Below are positions 25,813 to 35,048 of a DNA stretch of 64,000 nt, in pieces. This stretch comes from Pseudomonas ovata (GTDB lineage: Bacteria > Pseudomonadota > Gammaproteobacteria > Pseudomonadales > Pseudomonadaceae), in contig NZ_QFFU01000006.1 of NCBI RefSeq assembly GCF_003131185.1, positions 62,001 to 126,000 on the forward strand, given 5' to 3'. Every line of letters starts with the position of its first letter. The stretch's first letter is position 1. Under the pieces are notes generated by a model. That model had not been told where the DNA came from, searched no databases, and saw only the letters and a program-made list of their open reading frames with translations. A program made the position numbers and the translations under genes.

Positions 25813-27633
25813 ATGAGCAACGAAGAAGATGAAGACGAAATGCCTGGTACTTTACCCGCCGGGGACACCGGTCTCGGCACGTTGGGCGGGTGTCCAGGAG
25901 GCGAGTCGTCCGGAGGTATATGCACACCGTTCAATAATGTGCATCGAAGTGCGTGGATGACGGCTTATGGTGTGACAGACAGGTTACCCATTGACCGGCT
26001 GCTTCTACCCGGCACTCACAACTCGGGCATGGACAAGGAGGCGAGTTACAGCAGTTCACCGGTCACCTGCCAGGATGTGTCGCCTCATAAGCAACTGATG
26101 ATCGGTATCCGGGTGCTTGATTTGCGCGTGCGTTTCTACGATCACCATCCAGAAGGTGATCCTCGCCGGTTCGCTCTTATTCACGACCTTGATTCCGGCA
26201 GAACGGTCAGAAACGATATCCTCGTGGCGTTGACGAATTTCAGATGGCATTCCCCGCCGTCGGGCGACCCCCAGAAAGAAATCGTGATTCTCGACTTTCA
26301 TGTGTTCGAGCGCTTTACCGACGCGGCTCACCGTGAACTGTGTGAGTTGCTCAAATGTTTTCTCGGCGCGGTCAACGTTCCTGTCTGGTGGCGTGCCTTG
26401 ACGGTCGGTCAGATTCGCGCAATGGCAGAACAGCGTTCGGTCGTCATTGCCTATAAAGATGATCGACGCGATTCGGAGTTCTGGCCCGGTGTCAATCAAC
26501 GCTGGATTGGCGAGAATGTAGTTTCGTCTGACAGGCTTAAAGCATTCATGGACCAGGTCGCCGACGAAAATAAACCAGCGGGCGAGTTGCGCTCCATACA
26601 ATGCGCCAAATACGTGCAAACGTTTCCGGTTCCTGTGCCGGATGATATTTCCGACTCGATTCGTCAGTGGTTTTATGCTGAAGATGCCAATTCATATGTT
26701 ATGAAATTCTTCATCATCAATACGGACTGGTCATTACGGCAGCGGTTGATTGATAACTGCATTCATGCCTGTGGCCTAAGAAACAAGGCCACTGCTGAAC
26801 CGCTGGATTACAGCATCGACAACGGCGAAGATGTGACCATCCGCGGCGGGAATCGTGTAACGACGGTCAGGGTCTATGACGGACACTGGACCGCAAGGCT
26901 GCATTTACCGGTTGGAAACCCTGAAGGCTCTACGCTGGTTATCAAGCATGATGCCGCGTGGGGCACGCAGTTGATCATGACCCCCAGTGATTATCCTGCC
27001 GATGATCTTGTCCTGATCAAAGGCGACCGGCTTGCCCTGCACTACACCAGCGGGCGCTGGCGTGTACTGGCGCAAAAGCACCGGTCCACTATTTATGATC
27101 AGGTGATTCCCGAGCCGAAACTTTACGAAAAGGTAATGGGTTATGAGGTGCTGGATGCACAATTTGTCCTGAGCCTGACTTTGCCGGTCGATATCAAGGA
27201 TAAAAGTATTATTCAGGTCACGTCATCGGCCATTCGCAACTCCATCATCGAAGGGTCTTCCATGGAGGACGGTCAGGCGGTGACGATCAGTTACCGGTTC
27301 AATGGTGTATTTGTCTACTCGGCCGACAACAAGAAATGGGTGTTTGACGGTGGCGTTCCTGGTGTCCCCGATATACCCGCGCCCCAGTTGAGCATTGAGA
27401 ACTCACATACGCCATACGCGGTGTTAGGCTGGAATGCCACACCCAAGGCTGTCAAATACAGAGTGTTTCGCTTCGCCACTCGAATTGCCGAAATTGAAGG
27501 AACACGCTTCGAAGAATCCCATTCCGGTTACGCGACCTATCGCGTACGGGCAGTGACGGGCACAGGCGAGCTTTCACCGTTTTCCAATACGGTTTATTCA
27601 TACGGAGGGGATCCAGATAAAACGTCTGTTTGA
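25813..27633 (+). CDS. PI-PLC X-domain protein with C-terminal FN3-like module
   Basis: The product is 606 residues. After an acidic and Gly-rich N-terminal tail (residues 1-40) without a signal peptide comes a phosphatidylinositol-phospholipase C X-type domain. It shows LPGTHNSGM (His69), VLDLRVRFYD (Asp103, Arg105) and ALIHDL (His124), matching the two catalytic histidines and the Asp-x-Arg of bacterial enzymes. Residues ~520-600 (APQLSIENSHTPYAVLGWNATPKAVKYRVF, ATYRVRAVTGTGELSPFSNTV) look like a fibronectin type III repeat. GAGAGGA precedes the ATG. Codon third positions are visibly richer in A/T than in neighbouring genes, suggesting horizontal gain. Substrate, target and export route are unknown; a contact-delivered or secreted lipase is one guess. 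Confidence 0.75.
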   Translation: MSNEEDEDEMPGTLPAGDTGLGTLGGCPGGESSGGICTPFNNVHRSAWMTAYGVTDRLPIDRLLLPGTHNSGMDKEASYSSSPVTCQDVSPHKQLMIGIRVLDLRVRFYDHHPEGDPRRFALIHDLDSGRTVRNDILVALTNFRWHSPPSGDPQKEIVILDFHVFERFTDAAHRELCELLKCFLGAVNVPVWWRALTVGQIRAMAEQRSVVIAYKDDRRDSEFWPGVNQRWIGENVVSSDRLKAFMDQVADENKPAGELRSIQCAKYVQTFPVPVPDDISDSIRQWFYAEDANSYVMKFFIINTDWSLRQRLIDNCIHACGLRNKATAEPLDYSIDNGEDVTIRGGNRVTTVRVYDGHWTARLHLPVGNPEGSTLVIKHDAAWGTQLIMTPSDYPADDLVLIKGDRLALHYTSGRWRVLAQKHRSTIYDQVIPEPKLYEKVMGYEVLDAQFVLSLTLPVDIKDKSIIQVTSSAIRNSIIEGSSMEDGQAVTISYRFNGVFVYSADNKKWVFDGGVPGVPDIPAPQLSIENSHTPYAVLGWNATPKAVKYRVFRFATRIAEIEGTRFEESHSGYATYRVRAVTGTGELSPFSNTVYSYGGDPDKTSV

Positions 27634-27699
27634 CGTCGGTGTGGGGATGATTTGTTGAGGCTGTCTGATTGTGTTCGAGCCCCCTCGGTATCGCTGACG

Positions 27700-27719
27700 G
27701 GCCACTTCTTGGAGTGGCC
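27700..27719. terminator. Weak hairpin after the PI-PLC-like gene
   Basis: GGCCACT, a six-base loop and AGTGGCC form a seven-pair stem about 65 bases past the stop codon, without a clear T tract. The rest of 27634-27853 holds no gene that can be supported. Confidence 0.4.
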
Positions 27720-27853
27720 TTCTGTCGACACAGGGCTGCACTGAGTGCGTTCATGCACCACTTGTAAGTGGGTCCGTCACCGTCCAAGTGGGTCTATCGT
27801 TCTTCCAGCGCAGAAAGCACCTTGCCTTCAGAGGTGCTCTCTACGAAGGCCGG

Positions 27854-28672
27854 TCAGAGCGTTCTATCAATCCCGAACCGCTTCTTGAGTGCCATTTCCA
27901 GCACCCCCTTGGGCACCAGCCACGCCACCAGTGGCATCAACCGCGAGCCGTTGCCCAGGCGCAGCAGGCGCGGTGGGCGTGGGCGTTGCAGGGCGGCGAC
28001 CACCCCCCGGGCAAACTCCTCGGCCGAGGTCGGGTTGTCCTGCGAGGCGCGGGCACGGGCGCGGATGCCGTCGCGGATCGGCCACCAGGGTGAGGTTTGA
28101 TCGAGCAACTGTTCGGCCTCCTGCGTGGCGTGGCTGGCAAAGCGTGAGGCGATGGCGCCCGGCTGGACTTCCATCACCCGGATGCCGAAGGGCGCGAGCT
28201 CCAGGCGCAGCGCTTCGCTCAGCGCATGCACGGCAGCCTTGGAGGCGCAGTAGGCGCCGGCGAACGGGGTGACCAGCACGCCGGACACGCTGCCGATATT
28301 GACCACCAGTCCCTTGTTGCGGCGCAGGGCCGGGAACAGGGCACGGGTGACGCCGATCACGGCAAAGACGTTGGTTTCGAACTGGCGTTGCAGGGCCGGC
28401 ACGCCGCCATCGAGCAAGGGCCCCATGGCGCCGTAGCCGGCGTTGTTGATCAGCATATCCAGCCCGATCGGCGCCAGGCGCTGGCCCAGTTGCTCAAGGG
28501 CGACGCTGTCGTTGACGTCCAGTTGTACGGCCGTGAAGCCGGCGTCACTGAGCGCGGCGACATCCTCGGCCTTGCGGGCCGTGGCCCAGACCTCGTGGCC
28601 GGCGGCGCGCAAGGCGTCGGCCAGGGCGCGGCCGATGCCACTGGAACAGCCGGTGATCAGGGTGACGGGCAT
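27854..28672 (-). CDS. SDR-family oxidoreductase
   Basis: The product is about 272 residues. The NAD(P) motif TGCSSGIG, the NNAGYG motif and the catalytic YCASKAAVHAL (Tyr-x-x-x-Lys) with an upstream Ser in NIGSVSG are all present, so this is a classical short-chain dehydrogenase. The C-terminal part (RARASQDNPTSAEEFARGVV) resembles SDRs that act on retinol- or ketone-like substrates, but the substrate cannot be read. The ATG at 28672 follows AAGGAG; the frame is open 150 bases further upstream without a good start. No operon partner. Confidence 0.87.
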   Translation of the reverse strand: MPVTLITGCSSGIGRALADALRAAGHEVWATARKAEDVAALSDAGFTAVQLDVNDSVALEQLGQRLAPIGLDMLINNAGYGAMGPLLDGGVPALQRQFETNVFAVIGVTRALFPALRRNKGLVVNIGSVSGVLVTPFAGAYCASKAAVHALSEALRLELAPFGIRVMEVQPGAIASRFASHATQEAEQLLDQTSPWWPIRDGIRARARASQDNPTSAEEFARGVVAALQRPRPPRLLRLGNGSRLMPLVAWLVPKGVLEMALKKRFGIDRTL

Positions 28673-28887
28673 GAAGGCTCCTTGGGGAAGAAACAGCTTT
28701 GATTGCACGGCTGCACGGTTAAGGGCAACGCGATCCTGGGGCGCAAGCTTGCACCAGGCGGCGATCTTTTTCAGTTGCGGTGCGGGCTTCTTCGCGGTTG
28801 AAGCCGCGCTCATCAAACACAAAATAACTTACTGACTTTATTGGCTATTGAATTCACCGCTGCCGGCGGTTATCAAACGGTACGGGT

Positions 28888-29352
28888 TCAGTTGGAAAAG
28901 CGGCCTTGCAGGTGTTCGGCGCGAAACTCCAGGGTCTCGGGACGGTAGCCGCTGCGCAGGGCCGGCAGCGGCAGGCATTCCTGCCAGGTGGCACCGGCCT
29001 GCAGTTCACCGGGGCCGCGATAGCGGGCCGAAGTGTAGGTGTTGTCAACCAGGTTCACCGTGTCGCCGGGTACATACGCCGCCACGCGCCAACGCAATTC
29101 CAGCAGCGGCACCGCATTGGTGTTGGTCAGGCTGACCTGCAAGGGCCGGTCGGCCGGGCAGGTCTGTGGGGCATGGGTCAGGCGCAGGTCCAGGCGTTCG
29201 AGCTGGCGGGTTTCTTGGCTGTCCTGCCAGATCACAAAGGTGGCGACCAGGCCCAGCGCCACGGCAGCCACCAGCGAGACTGGCAGGGCCTTGGCCGGGT
29301 AGCGCAGCAGCAGGATCAGCCAGGTAAGGACAAGCAGGATGCCGATCAGCAT
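28888..29352 (-). CDS. Hypothetical membrane-anchored protein
   Basis: The product is about 154 residues when the ATG at 29352 is used, with GGAG upstream. Two N-terminal membrane helices (MLIGILLVLTWLILLL and VSLVAAVALGLVATFVIW) precede a ~100-residue domain with two Cys (QTCPADRPLQVSLTN and WQECLPLPAL) and beta-rich sequence, probably in the periplasm. LQVSLTNTNAVPLLELRWRVAAY resembles the start of an immunoglobulin-like fold. I do not recognise the family. It lies between the SDR and another hypothetical on the same strand. Confidence 0.6.
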   Translation of the reverse strand: MLIGILLVLTWLILLLRYPAKALPVSLVAAVALGLVATFVIWQDSQETRQLERLDLRLTHAPQTCPADRPLQVSLTNTNAVPLLELRWRVAAYVPGDTVNLVDNTYTSARYRGPGELQAGATWQECLPLPALRSGYRPETLEFRAEHLQGRFSN

Positions 29353-29426
29353 AGGGTGAATGCTCCGCGTAAAGATGCGCGTCATCCTACCCCAAAGCGA
29401 ACCAGACCTGCCCGTGCCCGAAGTTT

Positions 29427-29783
29427 TCAGAAACTGTACAGGTCCGAGTCAGGCGCCATGACCCAGCGATCCTTGTCGTGTCGATGCAGGTAAGCCCTGG
29501 CACAGGCATGCATCTGTCGATCAAAGGGGCACATCAGGTGCTGATTGTCGAAGTGCGCCTGTGTCGGCTTGCCATGCTTGAACCTGGCTTCCTTGATGGC
29601 CCAGGCCCGCAATTGGGTGCCTTCGGTGCAGACCAGGGCCAGGACCACGGCATCGTAGTATCGGCTGTTTAAAGCCGGCAGTTCGACACAAAAGGGGGCG
29701 TCCAGGTCGATGACCTGTTCGTGGCTTTCAACGACACAGGGTGCCGGTAGCGACGCGTCCACCTGGGCAAGCAGAATGCTCAT
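29427..29783 (-). CDS. Hypothetical 118-residue protein
   Basis: A good GAGGAG site precedes the ATG at 29783. The product is soluble, without a signal peptide or membrane helix. It has four Cys (PCVVESHE, PFCVELPAL, LVCTEGTQLR, MCPFDRQMHACARAYLHRH), a His-rich stretch near the end and a C-terminal DSDLYSF. The Cys/His content could bind a metal, but the spacing does not match a motif I know. It stands alone between the hypothetical membrane protein and algA. Confidence 0.5.
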   Translation of the reverse strand: MSILLAQVDASLPAPCVVESHEQVIDLDAPFCVELPALNSRYYDAVVLALVCTEGTQLRAWAIKEARFKHGKPTQAHFDNQHLMCPFDRQMHACARAYLHRHDKDRWVMAPDSDLYSF

Positions 29784-29893
29784 CTCGACTCCTCACTGAC
29801 ATCGTTGCTGGCAATCGTCGACTTTAGTCACGCCAGGAAGTGGGTATCTACTGTCATTTATGACAGGTGCAGACCAATGGTCAGATGGCACAG

Positions 29894-29918
29894 GCCCCAA
29901 GCGTTCGAGGCCTGGGGC
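29894..29918. terminator. Hairpin downstream of algA
   Basis: GCCCCAAGC, a seven-base loop and GCCTGGGGC form a nine-position stem with one mismatch, 33 bases past the algA stop codon on the minus strand. No T tract follows, so it may be Rho-dependent or a processing barrier at the end of the alginate operon. Confidence 0.5.
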
Positions 29919-29950
29919 GTGCGGGAAAGGATATTACTGCCGCGAGCCGA

Positions 29951-31402
29951 TCAACGCGCCAGCGTCTGGGTCTTCACGCCGGCCTCAATGGGCCCGGAAC
30001 GTCCATAGACATCCTCGAAGCGCTCGATATCGTCTTCGCCCAGGTAACTGCCCGACTGCACTTCGATGATTTCCAGCGGGATCTTGCCGGGGTTTTTCAG
30101 GCGGTGCACCGAGGCGATGGGGATGTAGGTCGACTGGTTCTCGGTGAGCAGAAACACGTTCTCGTCGCAGGTCACCTGCGCGGTGCCGGACACCACGATC
30201 CAGTGCTCGGCGCGGTGGTGGTGCATCTGCAGCGACAGGCTGGCGCCGGGCTTGACCGAGATGCGCTTGACCTGGAAGCGCCCACCCATGTCCACCGAGT
30301 CGTAGGAGCCCCACGGGCGGTAGACCTCCAGATGGTTCTGGGTCTCGCTGCGGCCCTGGGTGGTGAGGGTGTTGACCATCTGCTTGACGCCTTGGACCTT
30401 GTCCTTGTGCGCGATCAGCATGGCATCCTTGGTCTCGACCACCACGATGTTGTCCAGGCCGATCACCGACACCAGCTTGCCGTTGCCGTGGATCATGCAG
30501 TTGCGGCTGTCTTGCAGCACTACATCGCCCTTAGTCACATTACCGTCGGTGTCCTTGTCATGCACCGCCCACAGCGAGGCCCAGCAGCCCACGTCGCTCC
30601 AGCCGGCGCTGAGTGGCACCACGCAGGCGCGTTGGGTCTTTTCCATGACCGCGTAGTCGATCGAGTCGTCCGGGCAGCAGGCGAACGTGGCCTGGTCAAT
30701 GTCAACGGTGCCGTCTTCCTGCAGGCTGCGTTCCAGGGTCAGCAGGCAGGTGTCGTAGATGTCCGGATCGTGTTTTTTCAGCTCTTCGAGGTAACGGCTG
30801 GCGCGGAACAGGCACATGCCGCTGTTCCAGAAGTAACCGCCGTCCTCGACGAACTCGACCGCGCGTTTTTCATCGGGTTTTTCGACAAAACTCTGCACCC
30901 GCTGCACACCCTCGGGCAGCAGCGAGTCGGGGCCTGAGTTGATGTAGCCGTAGCCGGTTTCCGGGCGGGTCGCCGGTACGCCGAACAGCACCATTTCGCC
31001 ACGCTCGGCGGCCACAGTGGCCAGGGCCAGGGCGCGTTGCAGGGCCTTCTGGTCGTCGATCACATGATCGGCCGGCAGCACCAGCAACAGCGGGTCATTG
31101 CCCTGATTGACCTGCGTCATCGCCGCCAGCGCCACGGCCGGGGCCGTGTTGCGCCCGAATGGCTCCATGATGATGGCCTGGGTGTCCAGCTTCAGCGCGC
31201 TCAACTGCTCGTTGACGATAAAGCGATGATCCTTGTTGCACACCACGATGGGTGCCTGCATGCCGTCGAACGCCAAGCGTTGCAGGGTCTGCTGGAACAG
31301 CGTGTGCTCGCCGGTCAGGGCCAGGAACTGCTTGGGAAACTGCTTGCGCGACAGAGGCCAGAGTCGAGAACCGCTACCGCCTGACAGGATTACCGGGATC
31401 AT
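29951..31402 (-). CDS. algA: AlgA, phosphomannose isomerase / GDP-mannose pyrophosphorylase
   Basis: The product is about 483 residues (P. aeruginosa AlgA is 481). The N-terminal nucleotidyltransferase domain has GGSGSRLWPLSRKQFPKQFL at residues ~8-27. The C-terminal cupin-type isomerase domain has SLQMHHHRAEHWIVVSGTAQV, with the metal-binding His/Glu set. It makes mannose-6-phosphate and GDP-mannose in the cytoplasm, the first and third steps of alginate precursor synthesis. The ATG at 31402 follows GGAGA. It is the last gene of the operon, as usual. Confidence 0.95.
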   Translation of the reverse strand: MIPVILSGGSGSRLWPLSRKQFPKQFLALTGEHTLFQQTLQRLAFDGMQAPIVVCNKDHRFIVNEQLSALKLDTQAIIMEPFGRNTAPAVALAAMTQVNQGNDPLLLVLPADHVIDDQKALQRALALATVAAERGEMVLFGVPATRPETGYGYINSGPDSLLPEGVQRVQSFVEKPDEKRAVEFVEDGGYFWNSGMCLFRASRYLEELKKHDPDIYDTCLLTLERSLQEDGTVDIDQATFACCPDDSIDYAVMEKTQRACVVPLSAGWSDVGCWASLWAVHDKDTDGNVTKGDVVLQDSRNCMIHGNGKLVSVIGLDNIVVVETKDAMLIAHKDKVQGVKQMVNTLTTQGRSETQNHLEVYRPWGSYDSVDMGGRFQVKRISVKPGASLSLQMHHHRAEHWIVVSGTAQVTCDENVFLLTENQSTYIPIASVHRLKNPGKIPLEIIEVQSGSYLGEDDIERFEDVYGRSGPIEAGVKTQTLAR

Positions 31403-31537
31403 GTTGTGTCTCCAATCGTTTTCAATAAGGGCTGCAGGGCGTGGCTGACGCGTTGTGCGTCGTGGGCCGGTACTGCGTCGTGTCGTCATGGGTGTTGCTC
31501 CTCATCGCACGGCCGTGAGGCCGCCGATCGGTCTTGC

Positions 31538-32203
31538 TCAGTTGTTCGCCTGGGGCTTGACCCACACCGGCGACAGGTTGCTGCCGGTGCCGGTGACATA
31601 CAGCACCGCAGCCTCGCCGCGCTCCAGGGCAATGGGCTTGAGGTCGCTGACTTTCTTGTCACCGCTGTACAACGCCAGGCCGACCTTCACCGGGTTGACC
31701 TCACGCTCGCCGGTGCCCTTGGCCGCCACGGTCTTGACCACCTCGGCACTGCCGTCGGCGGTTTTCAGGCTCAGCGCCTGGTCGCTGAGGTTCTGCACGC
31801 GGACCAGGGATTTCTGCTTGTTCTTGAACGGTGATTCCTCGACCAGTTGCGGCTTGCCATTGGCATGGTTGACCAGGGTGTAGTAGTGATCGCTGGCCAG
31901 CTTGACCGGCAGGCTCTGGCTGCCCAGCCGGGCGGTGTAGTCGCCCTGGGGCATGAAGCTGAACGCGGTGCTGCCCAGGGGCGCGACGTCCTTGAGGTTG
32001 GTGTTGCCGACGGTCGCGCTGATTTCGCTGTTGCTGGCGTTGTAGACCCGGATGAAGGTCGAGCCCTTTGGCGCGGTCGGGTACAGCGCGGCATCGCCGG
32101 CGGCCATGACCTGCAGCGAAGCCATGCCCAGGCCCAGCGCCAGGGCGGCGCTTTTGAGCAGGCGATTGGCAGTCGAACGGGTGGCAGTGTTCAGTAGGGT
32201 CAT
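31538..32203 (-). CDS. algF: AlgF, periplasmic alginate acetylation protein
   Basis: The product is about 221 residues. A signal peptide ends at VMAAG (residue ~29), so the protein is periplasmic. The following beta-rich sequence (ALYPTAPKGSTFIRVYNASN, SPFKNKQKSLVRVQNLSDQAL) is typical of AlgF, which is needed with AlgI and AlgJ for O-acetylation of mannuronate residues. GAGGA precedes the ATG at 32203. It is 14 bases downstream of algJ. Confidence 0.94.
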   Translation of the reverse strand: MTLLNTATRSTANRLLKSAALALGLGMASLQVMAAGDAALYPTAPKGSTFIRVYNASNSEISATVGNTNLKDVAPLGSTAFSFMPQGDYTARLGSQSLPVKLASDHYYTLVNHANGKPQLVEESPFKNKQKSLVRVQNLSDQALSLKTADGSAEVVKTVAAKGTGEREVNPVKVGLALYSGDKKVSDLKPIALERGEAAVLYVTGTGSNLSPVWVKPQANN

Positions 32204-32217
32204 AAGGCAGTCCTCTT

Positions 32218-33393
32218 TCAGGGGTGCGCCCGCACGGGCGATTCGGATGATCCGGCCGTCGCGGCCAGGTTCTCTTGGGTGTTGCGGGGTTTCTTCAACC
32301 CGGCGATCCACTGGGCGTCGAATTCGCCCAGGTCGTTGTGCACCGGCAGGTAGCGCTCGGGAAATTCCCAGATCACCACCGACGGCGGGTTGTGCTTGAA
32401 GCCTTCGCTCTGCAGGTACTTGAGCATCGGCAAGAGCGGCCCGTGGCCGTCCTCGGCGTAATTGACAACATCACTGTGCAGCGCCTGCTTGAGGGCACCG
32501 GCAAAGTTCCAGTTGGGGTTGGCGCTGTAGCTGGTGCCGACCAGGCCCACGGCAATCTCGGCGTCGGCAAACAGAGCGTCGTCGCTTTCTGTGCCCGGGC
32601 CTGCCGCTTCGGTGCTGCGTTTTTGCAGGGTGTCGGGCCGGGGCAGCAGGTGGCTGAACAGCGGGTCCAGGGGCAGGAAGTTGGTCAGGTCGCCCTTGTA
32701 GTCCGAGGTGCCAAGGTCTGCGGTGACAAATGCCTGCGGCTCGACGTTCAGCGGCGCCTGGCGGGCAATGCTCTGACTGAGTTGCTGAGCGACCACCTCA
32801 GCGCCCAGCGGCGTCCAGTGGGTGTCTGTGCGCAGGAACACCTGGCCGCGTTGTTTGGCCTGTTGCAGCGGGGTGAGCAGGTCCGGCGCGACGATCCCGG
32901 CCTGCGCCACTTGCTGATGAAAACGCAGGTACAGGTCGCGGTGCAGACGCGCCGGGGTGTGCTCGCCGATATGCTCGGGGTACAGGCGGGTCTTGGCCGG
33001 GACAATCGCCAGCACCAGGCGCGAACCTTGCGTGCGCAGCGCTTCTTGTACGCCGCGCACCAGGGCCAGGTTCTCCTGCAGGTTGTGCTCGCCGCCGGCA
33101 ATGGCGTCGAACTCTTCATCGCTGAACAGCCACTGGTCTTCACCGACCACCACGCCGGGGCGGCCTTCGTTGAACAGCTGGTAGTCCAGCGCCGCCCACA
33201 GGTTGGTGCCCAGGCGCTTGATCGGGAACTCATCGTCGTAATGGGTCTCGGCCGCCTTGGTCCATTTGCCGTCGAGCACCGTCGTGCCGGGCGGGGGTGA
33301 AAAGTGCATGAAGCTGCGCAGCGACCAGAGGCCCAGCACCAGCAACAGGCCCATGAACACGGCGATGTAGAGGATGCGTAATGAACGGGTCAT
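32218..33393 (-). CDS. algJ: AlgJ, alginate O-acetyltransferase (SGNH-like)
   Basis: The product is 391 residues, the usual AlgJ length. An N-terminal membrane anchor (ILYIAVFMGLLLVLGLWSL) is followed by a periplasmic SGNH-like domain with the Asp-x-His pair in LRTDTHWTPLGAEV and the nucleophilic Ser in LVGTSYSAN. It takes acetyl groups delivered by AlgI. It is preceded by algI with a ten-base gap and by the same fold in AlgX upstream. Confidence 0.94.
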   Translation of the reverse strand: MTRSLRILYIAVFMGLLLVLGLWSLRSFMHFSPPPGTTVLDGKWTKAAETHYDDEFPIKRLGTNLWAALDYQLFNEGRPGVVVGEDQWLFSDEEFDAIAGGEHNLQENLALVRGVQEALRTQGSRLVLAIVPAKTRLYPEHIGEHTPARLHRDLYLRFHQQVAQAGIVAPDLLTPLQQAKQRGQVFLRTDTHWTPLGAEVVAQQLSQSIARQAPLNVEPQAFVTADLGTSDYKGDLTNFLPLDPLFSHLLPRPDTLQKRSTEAAGPGTESDDALFADAEIAVGLVGTSYSANPNWNFAGALKQALHSDVVNYAEDGHGPLLPMLKYLQSEGFKHNPPSVVIWEFPERYLPVHNDLGEFDAQWIAGLKKPRNTQENLAATAGSSESPVRAHP

Positions 33394-33403
33394 CTCGGGC
33401 GCC

Positions 33404-34957
33404 TCAGAACTGGAAGTACAGGAATGGCGAGAAACTCTGCGCCGACAGTTTCAGGATCGAGGCCACGAACAGCAGCAGGATCAGCCCGCGCATGGCATAG
33501 CGTGGCCAGTCGGCCTGCCAGTACGCCGGTTGCACCTGCGCTTCGCGGCCCACGGTGTAGCCGGGCTGATGCAGGCTGCCGGGGGCATCACCCGGTACGG
33601 CCTTGAGCGTGCCGGGCTGATCGCTGGCCGGGCCGTCGGCACAGGTTGTGGCCGGCCGTGCCGGGCGCCGGGTGTAGAAGTCGCGCAGGCCGAAGAACGC
33701 CAGGGTCGCGTAGGCCAGCGCCAGGGTGGCCACTTGCAGGCCGGTGAGGTTGGCGCGGGTCAGTTCCGACAGCTGCCAGTCGCCGAAGCTGAACATGGCG
33801 CCATACATGCGCATCGCCGCGTGCAGGTTTTCGGCGCGGAAGATGACCCAGCCGATCACCACCAGCAGAAAGGTCAGCGCCCAGCGAACGGGGTTGAATA
33901 CCCAGGGTTTTGTATTGATGCCCACGGCTTTTTCGATGGCCAGCCAGAGGCCGTGCCAGGCGCCCCAGATCACGTAGGTGATATTGGCGCCATGCCACAG
34001 CCCGCCCAGCAGCATGGTCAGGAACAGGTTGCGGTAGGTGGCGAACTGGCCACCGCGGTTGCCGCCCAGGGTGATGTACAGGTAGTCGCGCAGCCAGGTC
34101 GACAGGCTGATGTGCCAGCGCCGCCAGAACTCGGTGATCGACTGGCTGATGTAGGGCTGCTGGAAGTTTTCCATGAAGCGAAAGCCCATCATCAACCCCA
34201 GGCCGATGGCCATGTCGCTGTAGCCGGAGAAGTCGAAATACAGCTGCGCGGTGTAGGCCAGCGCGCCCAGCCAGGCGTCGCCCGTGGTGGGGTTTTGCAG
34301 GGCAAAACAGTGGTCGGCGACCACCGCCAGGGTGTCGGCGATGAACACTTTCTTGATGAAGCCCTGCATGAAGCGCGTGCAGCCTTCGGAGAACTTGTCC
34401 AGCGTGTGGGTGCGGTTGTTGAACTGGTCGACCAGGTCGCGAAAGCGCAGCACGGGACCGGCGATCAGGTGCGGGAAGATCGCCACGAACGCCGCGAAAT
34501 CGATCAGGTTGCGGGTGGCCGGCGTATCACCGCGATAGACATCGATGATGTAGCTGATGGACTCGAAAATGTAGAACGAGATGCCGATCGGCAGCAGCAC
34601 GTGCGTCAGGATGAAGGGCTCCAGGCCCATCGAGGTCATGATCGCGTTGAGGCTGTCGACGCCGAAGTTGGCGTACTTGAAATAGCCCAGGATGCCCAGG
34701 TCGACCGCCACGCCCAGCAACAGCCAGCGCTGGGCCGGTCGGGTGCGAACGCCAGCGGCGCCCACCTTCAGGCCGATCCAGTAGTTCCACACGGTGACCG
34801 CAATGAACAGCGCGAGGAAATCGACCCGCCACCAGGCGTAGAAGAGGTAGCTGGCCAGCAGCAGCAACAGGTTGCGATAGCGTTGCCCGCTCAGGTAGTA
34901 CAAGCCGAGAAAGACCGGCAGGAACAGAAACAGGAACACATTGGATGAAAAGACCAT
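33404..34957 (-). CDS. algI: AlgI, MBOAT-family acetyl transfer membrane protein
   Basis: The product is about 517 residues with many membrane helices (MVFSSNVFLFLFLPVFLGLYYLSG start). MBOAT markers are present: IFPHLIAGPVLRF, FWRRWHISLSTWLRDYLY and GLWHGANITYVIWGAWHG with the conserved His. It moves acetyl groups across the inner membrane for AlgJ and AlgX. The C-terminal ~70 residues are an extra polar stretch before a last helix. The ATG at 34957 is the family start. A 237-base gap holding a REP composite separates it from algL upstream. Confidence 0.94.
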   Translation of the reverse strand: MVFSSNVFLFLFLPVFLGLYYLSGQRYRNLLLLLASYLFYAWWRVDFLALFIAVTVWNYWIGLKVGAAGVRTRPAQRWLLLGVAVDLGILGYFKYANFGVDSLNAIMTSMGLEPFILTHVLLPIGISFYIFESISYIIDVYRGDTPATRNLIDFAAFVAIFPHLIAGPVLRFRDLVDQFNNRTHTLDKFSEGCTRFMQGFIKKVFIADTLAVVADHCFALQNPTTGDAWLGALAYTAQLYFDFSGYSDMAIGLGLMMGFRFMENFQQPYISQSITEFWRRWHISLSTWLRDYLYITLGGNRGGQFATYRNLFLTMLLGGLWHGANITYVIWGAWHGLWLAIEKAVGINTKPWVFNPVRWALTFLLVVIGWVIFRAENLHAAMRMYGAMFSFGDWQLSELTRANLTGLQVATLALAYATLAFFGLRDFYTRRPARPATTCADGPASDQPGTLKAVPGDAPGSLHQPGYTVGREAQVQPAYWQADWPRYAMRGLILLLFVASILKLSAQSFSPFLYFQF

Positions 34958-35048
34958 GTCTTTGTCTCCGAGGGTGCAACAGACATCCAAGGGCCAAAGC
35001 CCCCCCAAACCCCCCCACGCAAATGGGGGGTTGAAACTCACTCGCTGC

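Noticed and set aside
27634..27853. Possible small gene or direct repeat (AAGTGGGTC twice) after the PI-PLC-like gene
   Set aside because: Two nine-base copies could be chance, and no frame with a start signal is present.
33374..34948. Open frame of 524 codons on the plus strand over algI
   Set aside because: Antisense shadow with His/Gln/Arg-rich low-complexity product; algI is certain.
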